Positions 42,523 to 47,792 of a DNA stretch of 47,792 bases are shown here, piece after piece. The notes beneath the pieces were generated by a model, which saw only the letters and a list, made by a program, of their open reading frames with translations, searched no databases and was not told where the DNA came from. Position numbers and translations under genes: made by a program. This DNA comes from an uncultured Eubacteriales bacterium (GTDB lineage: Bacteria > Bacillota > Clostridia > Christensenellales > CAG-138). Every line of letters starts with the position of its first letter. Positions within the stretch are counted from its first letter, which is position 1. The DNA lies in contig URSN01000003.1 in assembly GCA_900550525.1 (NCBI GenBank), positions 1 to 47,792 on the forward strand. Reading direction: 5' to 3'.

Positions 42523-43248
42523 ATGAAGCTGACCGTTCTGGGCCGGTACGGCCCATACCCCGCGCCGGGCGGCGCGACCTCCGGCTATCTGGTCGAAAGC
42601 GGCGGTACGCGCCTTTTGCTCGAGTGCGGCAGCGGCGTGGTCTCGAACCTGCTGCGCGTCTGCCCCGCGACGGCGCTTGCCGGCGTCATGCTTTCGCACC
42701 TGCACATGGATCACGCCGGGGACCTCGGCGTGCTGCGCTATGCGCTTGAGGCGGCGGGCGCGCAGCTGCCCGCGGTCGCGCCGGATGCGCCGGAGGATGC
42801 GGCGGCGCTGCTGCTGCGCCCTGCGGCCTACCGGCTGGAGCGGGCGGAGGAGGGGCGGGAATACCGCTTCGGCGCGCTGACGGTGCGGCTCTTTTTGGTC
42901 CATCACCCGGTGCCCACGTTCGCGCTGCGCGTGAGCGACGGCGCGCGCACGCTGTTCTATACGGGGGATACGGGCTATTTCCCGGCGCTTGCGGAGGCGG
43001 CGCGGGGGGCGGATGCCGTGCTGGCGGACGCCTGCTTTTCGGAGGCGGACGCGGCGGTGAAGCCGCCCGTGCACATGACCGCCGCGCAGGCGGCGCGCCT
43101 TGCGCGCGAGGCCGGAGCCGCCCGCCTGCTGCTCACCCACGTGCCGGGCGCGCCCGGCGCCGCGGAGGCGATGGAAAAAGCCGTTGCGGCGGGGATTGAC
43201 TTTACCCCCGCATTGGTGGTACAAGATATGGGGACTTATGAGTTTTAG
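42523..43248 (+). CDS. MBL-fold metallo-hydrolase (RNase Z-like)
   Basis: A 241-residue metallo-beta-lactamase fold hydrolase. The signature SHLHMDHAGDLG at about 65 gives the metal-binding HxHxDH; LVHHPVPTFALRV holds the next His, YTGDTGYFP the Asp and LLTHVP a final His, as in the RNase Z/cyclic phosphodiesterase-like group. Substrate unknown. Starts one base after the ECF S-component gene, then the pgk promoter lies over its last codons. Confidence 0.85.
   Translation: MKLTVLGRYGPYPAPGGATSGYLVESGGTRLLLECGSGVVSNLLRVCPATALAGVMLSHLHMDHAGDLGVLRYALEAAGAQLPAVAPDAPEDAAALLLRPAAYRLERAEEGREYRFGALTVRLFLVHHPVPTFALRVSDGARTLFYTGDTGYFPALAEAARGADAVLADACFSEADAAVKPPVHMTAAQAARLAREAGAARLLLTHVPGAPGAAEAMEKAVAAGIDFTPALVVQDMGTYEF
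43196..43225 (+). promoter_or_regulatory. Possible promoter of pgk-tpiA-gpmI
   Basis: TTGACT (43196-43201), 18 bases and TACAAG (43220-43225) within the 3' end of the MBL gene, about 80 bases before pgk. Confidence 0.4.
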
Positions 43249-43307
43249 CGCGCCGCCCGCCGGGCGCGCGCTGGAAGGACTATTTGGAAAAAAGGAGATA
43301 GAGAGAC

Positions 43308-44495
43308 ATGGCAAAAAAGACGATCGAAGATGTCAACGTGACCGGCAAGCGGGTCCTTGTCCGCGTCGATTTCAACGTGCCGCTGACCGAGGACGGCCGC
43401 GTGGCGGACGATAAGCGCATCGTTGCCGCGCTGCCCACCATCCGTTACCTGCTCGAGCACAAGGCGAAGGTCATCCTCTGCTCGCATCTGGGCCGCCCCA
43501 AGGGCAAGGCCGACCCGAAGTATTCGCTCGCGCCCGTGGCCGCGCGGCTGGCCACGCTCCTGCCGGAGACGAAGATCCGCTTTGCGACGGATACCATCGG
43601 CGAGAGCGCGCATCAGGCCATCGACGATATGCAGCCCGGCGAGATCGTGCTGCTTGAGAACGTGCGCTTCTACAAAGAGGAGACGGACAACGACCCGGCG
43701 TTTGCAAAGGAGCTGGCGTCGCTGGCGGAGCTGTATGTGTCCGACGCGTTCGGCACCGTGCACCGCGCCCACGCGTCCACGGCGGGCGTGGCGGCGTACC
43801 TGCCGGCGGTGGCGGGCTTCCTCATCGGCAAGGAGCTGGGCGTGATGGGCGCCGCGCTCGAGCATCCGGTGCGCCCGTTCGTGGCGATCCTGGGCGGCGC
43901 GAAGGTGGCCGACAAGATCGGCGTGATCACGAACCTGCTCAGCAAGTGCGACAGCCTCATCATCGGCGGCGGCATGGCCTATACGTTCCTCAAGGCCAAG
44001 GGCTATGAGATCGGCGACTCCCTGCTCGACGCCGACAGCGTGGAGCTGGCGGGTTCGCTCATGCAGCAGGCGAAGGACCGGGGCGTGGAGCTGCTGCTCC
44101 CGGTGGACAACGTCGTGGCCGACCGCTTTGACGCCGAGGCGGCGCACAAGGTCGTCAAGTCCAGCGAGATCCCGGCCGGCTGGCAGGGCATGGACATCGG
44201 GCCGGAGACGGTCGCGCTGTTTTCCAAGGTCATCATAGCCGCAAAGACCGTCATCTGGAACGGGCCGATGGGCGTGTTCGAGTTCCCGGCGTTTGCCGAG
44301 GGCACCAAGAAGATCGCCGAGGCCTGCGCCGCGTGCGAGGGCACGACGATCATCGGCGGCGGCGACTCCGCTTCCGCCGTCAAAAAGCTGGGCTTTGCCG
44401 ACAAGATGACGCACATCTCCACCGGCGGCGGCGCGTCTCTCGAGTTCCTCGAGGGCAAGGAGCTGCCCGGCGTCGCGGTGCTCAACGACAAGTAA
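43308..44495 (+). CDS. pgk: Phosphoglycerate kinase
   Basis: Glycolytic enzyme making ATP from 1,3-bisphosphoglycerate. The 395-residue protein has the substrate-binding [11 protein letters not shown] and SHLGRPKGK, the hinge region with [26 protein letters not shown], and the nucleotide-binding [28 protein letters not shown] precedes the ATG. First gene of the glycolytic unit pgk-tpiA-gpmI. Confidence 0.97.
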   Translation: MAKKTIEDVNVTGKRVLVRVDFNVPLTEDGRVADDKRIVAALPTIRYLLEHKAKVILCSHLGRPKGKADPKYSLAPVAARLATLLPETKIRFATDTIGESAHQAIDDMQPGEIVLLENVRFYKEETDNDPAFAKELASLAELYVSDAFGTVHRAHASTAGVAAYLPAVAGFLIGKELGVMGAALEHPVRPFVAILGGAKVADKIGVITNLLSKCDSLIIGGGMAYTFLKAKGYEIGDSLLDADSVELAGSLMQQAKDRGVELLLPVDNVVADRFDAEAAHKVVKSSEIPAGWQGMDIGPETVALFSKVIIAAKTVIWNGPMGVFEFPAFAEGTKKIAEACAACEGTTIIGGGDSASAVKKLGFADKMTHISTGGGASLEFLEGKELPGVAVLNDK

Positions 44496-44546
44496 GCCGG
44501 CAAAGCGCCAAAAGGGACGGACAGGAAAGTCGGAGGAAGAACAGGT

Positions 44547-45293
44547 ATGAGAAAACCGATCATTGCGGGCAACTGGAAGATGAACATGACCCCCGCCGAG
44601 GCGGAGGCGCTCGTGTCGGCGCTGCTGCCGCTGGTGCGGGATGCGGCGTGCGAGGTGGTCGTCTGCCCGCCGTTTGTGGATCTGTACGCGGTCAGCCGGC
44701 TCGTGGCGGGCACGAATGTGCGCCTGGGCGCGCAGAACGTCCACTGGGCCGCCAAGGGCGCCTTCACCGGCGAGATCAGCGCGGACATGCTCAGCGCCTT
44801 TGGCGTCAGCTACGCCATCATCGGCCACAGCGAGCGGCGGCAGTATTTCGGCGAGACGGACGAGGGCGTGAACGCCCGCGCAAAGGCTGCGCTCGCCGCT
44901 GGCATCACGCCGATCATCTGCGTGGGCGAGACGCTCGAGCAGCGCGAGAGCGGCGTGACGGACGCGTTCGTGTCCGCTCAGGCAAAGGCCGCGCTGGCCG
45001 GCATGGAGATGGAGCAGGCCGCGTCCGTGGTCATCGCCTATGAGCCCATCTGGGCCATCGGCACCGGAAAGACCGCGACCGCGCAGGACGCCAACGCCAC
45101 CATCGGCGTGATCCGCCGCGCCATCGCCGGGGCGTTTTCCGACGCCGTGGCGGACGCCGTGCGCATCCAGTACGGCGGCAGCATGAACCCGAAGAACGCC
45201 GCGGAGCTCATGGCCATGCCGGAGATCGACGGCGGCCACATCGGCGGTGCGAGCCTCAAGGCGGAGGACTTTGCAAAGGTGGTCAACTATTGA
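44547..45293 (+). CDS. tpiA: Triosephosphate isomerase
   Basis: Interconverts dihydroxyacetone phosphate and glyceraldehyde 3-phosphate. The 248-residue barrel has the catalytic GNWKMN (Lys), IIGHSERR (His), [15 protein letters not shown] (Glu and flexible loop) and [22 protein letters not shown] lies before the ATG, 51 bases after pgk. Its stop overlaps the gpmI start (TGATG). Confidence 0.97.
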   Translation: MRKPIIAGNWKMNMTPAEAEALVSALLPLVRDAACEVVVCPPFVDLYAVSRLVAGTNVRLGAQNVHWAAKGAFTGEISADMLSAFGVSYAIIGHSERRQYFGETDEGVNARAKAALAAGITPIICVGETLEQRESGVTDAFVSAQAKAALAGMEMEQAASVVIAYEPIWAIGTGKTATAQDANATIGVIRRAIAGAFSDAVADAVRIQYGGSMNPKNAAELMAMPEIDGGHIGGASLKAEDFAKVVNY

Positions 45294-46837
45294 TGAAGCC
45301 CGTCACCGCCCTGATCATCCTGGACGGCTTCGGCTGCCGCCAGGATAAGGAATACAACGCCATCCTGACCGACGGCGCGGCGCACATCCGCGCGCTCGCC
45401 GCGGCCTATCCGCACACCACGCTCAAGGCCAGCGGGCTCGACGTGGGCCTGCCCGCCGGGCAGATGGGCAACTCCGAGGTGGGGCACCTGAACATCGGCG
45501 CCGGGCGCATCGTGTATCAGGAGCTCACGCGCATCACCAAGTCCATCGAGGACGGGGATTTCTTTGAAAACCCCGCCCTTGTGGGCGCGATGGAGAACTG
45601 CCGCCGCAGCGGCAGCGCGCTGCACCTGCTCGGCCTGTGCTCCGACGGCGGCGTGCACAGCCATCTGCGCCACGCCGAGGCGCTGGCCGAGATGGCCAAA
45701 CGCCACGGGCTCACGCGCGTGTACTTCCACTGCTTCATGGACGGGCGCGACGTGCCGCCCGCAAGCGGCAAGGGCTATATCGAGCAGCTCGAGGCGGCGC
45801 TCGGCCGCATCGGCTGCGGGAAGATCGCCACCGTCATGGGCCGCTACTATGCCATGGACCGCGACAACCGCTACGAACGCGTGCAGCTGGCCTACGCCGC
45901 CATGACGTACGGCGAGGGCGTGCCCGCCCAAAGCGCCGCGGCGGCCATGCAGCACAGCTACGACGAGGGCGTGGTGGACGAGTTCGTCAAGCCCGCGGTC
46001 GTGCAGGAGGGCGGCAGGCCCGTGGCCACCATCGGCGCGGGCGATTCCGCCATCTTCTTCAATTTCCGGCCCGACCGCGCGCGGGAGATCACCCGCGCCT
46101 ATATCCTGCCGGAGTTTGACGGCTTTGAACGCCGCGGCGGCTGCTTCCCGCTCTACTACGTCTCCATGACGCAGTACGACAAGACCTTCGAGGGCCGCCT
46201 GCACGTCGCGTTTGCACCGGAGACGCTGCGCAACACGCTCGGCGAATACCTGTCCCAAAAGGGGCTCGCGCAGCTGCGCATCGCGGAGACGGAGAAGTAC
46301 GCGCACGTGACGTTCTTCTTCAACGGCGGCGTGGAAGCGCCCAATCCGGGCGAGGACCGCGCGCTGATCCCGTCGCCCAAGGTGGCGACCTACGACCTCA
46401 AGCCGGAGATGAGCGCCTTTGAGGTGACGGAGGAGGCCGTGCGCCGCATCGAGAGCGGCAGGTACGACGTGATGATCCTCAACTTTGCCAACTGCGACAT
46501 GGTCGGCCACACCGGCGTGATGGAGGCGGCCGTTGCCGCCGTGCACGCGGTGGACGCCTGCACCGCGCGCGTGGTCGAGGCCGTGCTCAATAGCGGCGGC
46601 CGCTGCATCATCACCGCCGATCACGGCAACGCCGAGCTCATGTGGGACACCGCGGCCGGCGCGCCGTTCACCGCGCATACGACCAACCCCGTGCCGTGCA
46701 TCCTCGTGGACGATGCGCGAAAGGGCGCGCAGCTGCGCGAAGGCGGCCGCCTGTGCGACCTGGCGCCCACGCTGCTCGAGCTGCTGGGTCTGCCGGTGCC
46801 GCAGGAGATGACGGGCAGGAGCCTGCTCGCGGACTGA
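45293..46837 (+). CDS. gpmI: 2,3-bisphosphoglycerate-independent phosphoglycerate mutase
   Basis: Converts 3- to 2-phosphoglycerate with manganese at the active site. The 514-residue protein has the catalytic serine in MGNSEVGHLNIGAGR and metal ligands in LIILDGFG, HCFMDGRDVPP, NCDMVGHTG and ITADHGNAE, in family order. The ATG at 45293 shares one base with the tpiA stop; a TTG one codon earlier is an unlikely alternative. Its presence argues against a glycolytic need for the archaeal-type mutase at 9347-10564. No enolase gene follows. Confidence 0.97.
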   Translation: MKPVTALIILDGFGCRQDKEYNAILTDGAAHIRALAAAYPHTTLKASGLDVGLPAGQMGNSEVGHLNIGAGRIVYQELTRITKSIEDGDFFENPALVGAMENCRRSGSALHLLGLCSDGGVHSHLRHAEALAEMAKRHGLTRVYFHCFMDGRDVPPASGKGYIEQLEAALGRIGCGKIATVMGRYYAMDRDNRYERVQLAYAAMTYGEGVPAQSAAAAMQHSYDEGVVDEFVKPAVVQEGGRPVATIGAGDSAIFFNFRPDRAREITRAYILPEFDGFERRGGCFPLYYVSMTQYDKTFEGRLHVAFAPETLRNTLGEYLSQKGLAQLRIAETEKYAHVTFFFNGGVEAPNPGEDRALIPSPKVATYDLKPEMSAFEVTEEAVRRIESGRYDVMILNFANCDMVGHTGVMEAAVAAVHAVDACTARVVEAVLNSGGRCIITADHGNAELMWDTAAGAPFTAHTTNPVPCILVDDARKGAQLREGGRLCDLAPTLLELLGLPVPQEMTGRSLLAD

Positions 46838-46849
46838 GGCGGGAAGTCG

Positions 46850-46880
46850 GCGCGCTTTTTTCAAAAAACCGCGCTGTTTT
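46850..46880 (+). terminator. gpmI terminator
   Basis: GCGCG, a T6 and A6 pair, then CGCGC form an AT-cored stem, followed by TGTTTTCC, about 13 bases after the gpmI stop. Confidence 0.65.
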
Positions 46881-46882
46881 CC

Positions 46883-46911
46883 TTGAACTTTGCCCTGCCG
46901 CATGGTATAAT
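46883..46911 (+). promoter_or_regulatory. secG promoter
   Basis: TTGAAC (46883-46888), 17 bases and a perfect TATAAT (46906-46911). Confidence 0.7.
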
Positions 46912-47015
46912 GCGCAAAGCGGCCGCCGTGCGCGCGCCGCAGGCAAGGCCGGGGCCGCCCGCGGGGGCGCCCCAGTTTGAACGCCCGCAGGGGCCGGGCG
47001 GAAAGGATGAGAGAG

Positions 47016-47255
47016 ATGGAAGTCGTTTCGACCATTGTTACGATCGCGCTGCTGCTGGTGGCCGTGCTGCTGATCGTCGTCGTACTGTTGCAAAAGACCA
47101 AGTCCGCCGGCGCGGGCGCCGCGTTCGGCGCGGAGACGCAGTCGTTCACGGCGCGCGGCAAGGCGGCAAGCCGCGAAGCGAAGCTCCAGCGCACCACGGT
47201 GGTGCTGGCCATCGTGCTCGGCGTGCTCGCCATCGCGCTGGCGATCATCGGCTGA
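47016..47255 (+). CDS. secG: Preprotein translocase subunit SecG
   Basis: Small membrane subunit of the SecYEG channel, 79 residues, with two hydrophobic helices (TIVTIALLLVAVLLIVVVLL and TTVVLAIVLGVLAIALAIIG) separated by a loop KTKSAGAGAAFG, the SecG hallmark. Start 47016 (MEVVSTIV) is chosen because GAAAGG (47001-47006) is 9 bases upstream; 47007 is the alternative. Located before the rnr gene, the usual order in Bacillota. Confidence 0.92.
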   Translation: MEVVSTIVTIALLLVAVLLIVVVLLQKTKSAGAGAAFGAETQSFTARGKAASREAKLQRTTVVLAIVLGVLAIALAIIG

Positions 47256-47269
47256 CCGGGCTCCCGCCC

Positions 47270-47305
47270 GGCGCTCCGTGACGCGTCATGGAGCGCCGTT
47301 TTTTT
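47270..47305 (+). terminator. secG terminator
   Basis: GGCGCTCC and GGAGCGCC close a hairpin whose inner part (TGAC/GTCA) also pairs, followed by GTTTTTTT. Confidence 0.85.
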
Positions 47306-47351
47306 GTGCGCCCGGCAGGGAAGTATAGCGAGGGGAAAGGAGGTGCGGCGC

Positions 47352-47792
47352 ATGGAACGGCGTCATGGCGGCAGTGGCCGCGCCAGTCTCGTGCGCGGCG
47401 TCGTACAGGCGACGGCGCTCGGGTTTGGCTTTTTTTGCCCGGAGGACGGGACGGGGGACTGGTTTTTGCCGCTGGTGGCGATGCACGGGGCCATGCATGG
47501 CGACCGGGTGCTGGCGCGCGCCGCCGGCGGCCGCCGCGGCAGGCGGGAGGGGGAGGTCGCTGCGATCGAAGCGCGCGCCTGGACGCGGCTGACCGGCACG
47601 GTGTCCGGCGGGCGCATCCTGCCGGATGAGAAGCGCATCTGCTGCGAGCTGCTGCCCGCCAGGGGCGGCCGCAAGGCGAAGGAGGGGGACCGCGTGGTCG
47701 CCGCGAACGTCCGCTATCCGGACGGGACGCACCCGGCCGAGGCGCGCATCGTCGAGGTGCAAGGCCGCCGCGGCGCGCCGGGCGTGGACCAG
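47352..47792 (+). CDS. rnr: Ribonuclease R, 5' part only (cut by the window edge)
   Basis: 3'-to-5' exoribonuclease that degrades structured RNA. 147 codons are present and the frame is open at the end of the window. The N-terminus shows cold-shock/OB-type sequence typical of RNase R: RGVVQATALGFGFFCPEDG, DWFLPLV and AMHGDRVLAR, then VSGGRILPDEKRICCELL. The catalytic RNB domain would lie beyond the edge. AAAGGAGG precedes the ATG. Position after secG is the normal order. VacB-like short forms cannot be excluded. Confidence 0.85.
   Translation, partial: MERRHGGSGRASLVRGVVQATALGFGFFCPEDGTGDWFLPLVAMHGAMHGDRVLARAAGGRRGRREGEVAAIEARAWTRLTGTVSGGRILPDEKRICCELLPARGGRKAKEGDRVVAANVRYPDGTHPAEARIVEVQGRRGAPGVDQ

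Noticed and set aside
43245..45239. Long minus-strand frame opposite pgk and tpiA
   Set aside because: Shadow frame with His/Arg-rich sequence; Pgk and TpiA are certain on the plus strand.

Overview
The window is a GC-rich (by eye about two thirds G+C) stretch of bacterial chromosome, densely packed on both strands, with consensus sigma-70-type promoters, strong GGAGG-type ribosome binding sites, frequent ATGA/TGATG stop-start overlaps and GC-rich hairpin terminators. Gene content (Rex, Hsp33, DegV, CotH/lamin-tail lipoprotein, ECF S component, the pgk-tpiA-gpmI-secG-rnr order, archaeal-type ProS, SPFH/zinc-ribbon protein) points to a high-GC anaerobic Bacillota, most likely a Clostridia lineage. 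That placement is inference from gene families. No tRNA, rRNA, CRISPR array, insertion sequence or prophage was seen.

Left part (1-17.7 kb): a nonsense-disrupted D-aminoacylase; malQ and glgP (glycogen/maltodextrin use) convergent across a shared terminator; an asd-dapA-dapB lysine/diaminopimelate operon whose DapB carries an aspartokinase-like tandem ACT domain; rex; and a five-gene operon on the minus strand (small-molecule methyltransferase, hslO, TPR protein, THUMP-type rRNA methyltransferase, archaeal-type phosphoglycerate mutase/putative homoserine kinase). Divergent degV and an APC permease follow.

Middle part (17.8-29.5 kb): a minus-strand operon of a duplicated DUF1538 membrane protein, two PII-like proteins and a single-pass membrane protein, driven by a promoter whose -10 lies inside a perfect 19-bp palindrome. 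This is the best candidate here for a poorly described system: a PII-type sensor pair next to a putative transporter. Next comes a pyrimidine-type locus (codB with a roughly 460-nt leader, divergent lacI-preA, and an operator-like palindrome just inside the codB transcript), an SPFH protein with three zinc ribbons, a DUF2975-XRE-lipoprotein operon, and an UgpC/MsmK-type ABC ATPase with an in-frame stop and a structured leader.

Right part (29.6-47.8 kb): four genes chained by 4-base overlaps (two secreted phosphodiester glycosidase-domain proteins with dockerin-like repeats, a TtcA-like tRNA thiolase and a 1106-residue lamin-tail/CotH lipoprotein) behind a promoter region with a 14-bp tandem direct repeat; an SSB-like two-OB protein followed by degenerate 57-59 bp repeats; ruvC-ruvA-ruvB; a coiled-coil protein overlapping proS; an ECF S component; an MBL hydrolase; the glycolytic run pgk-tpiA-gpmI; secG; and the 5' end of an RNase R gene cut by the window edge.
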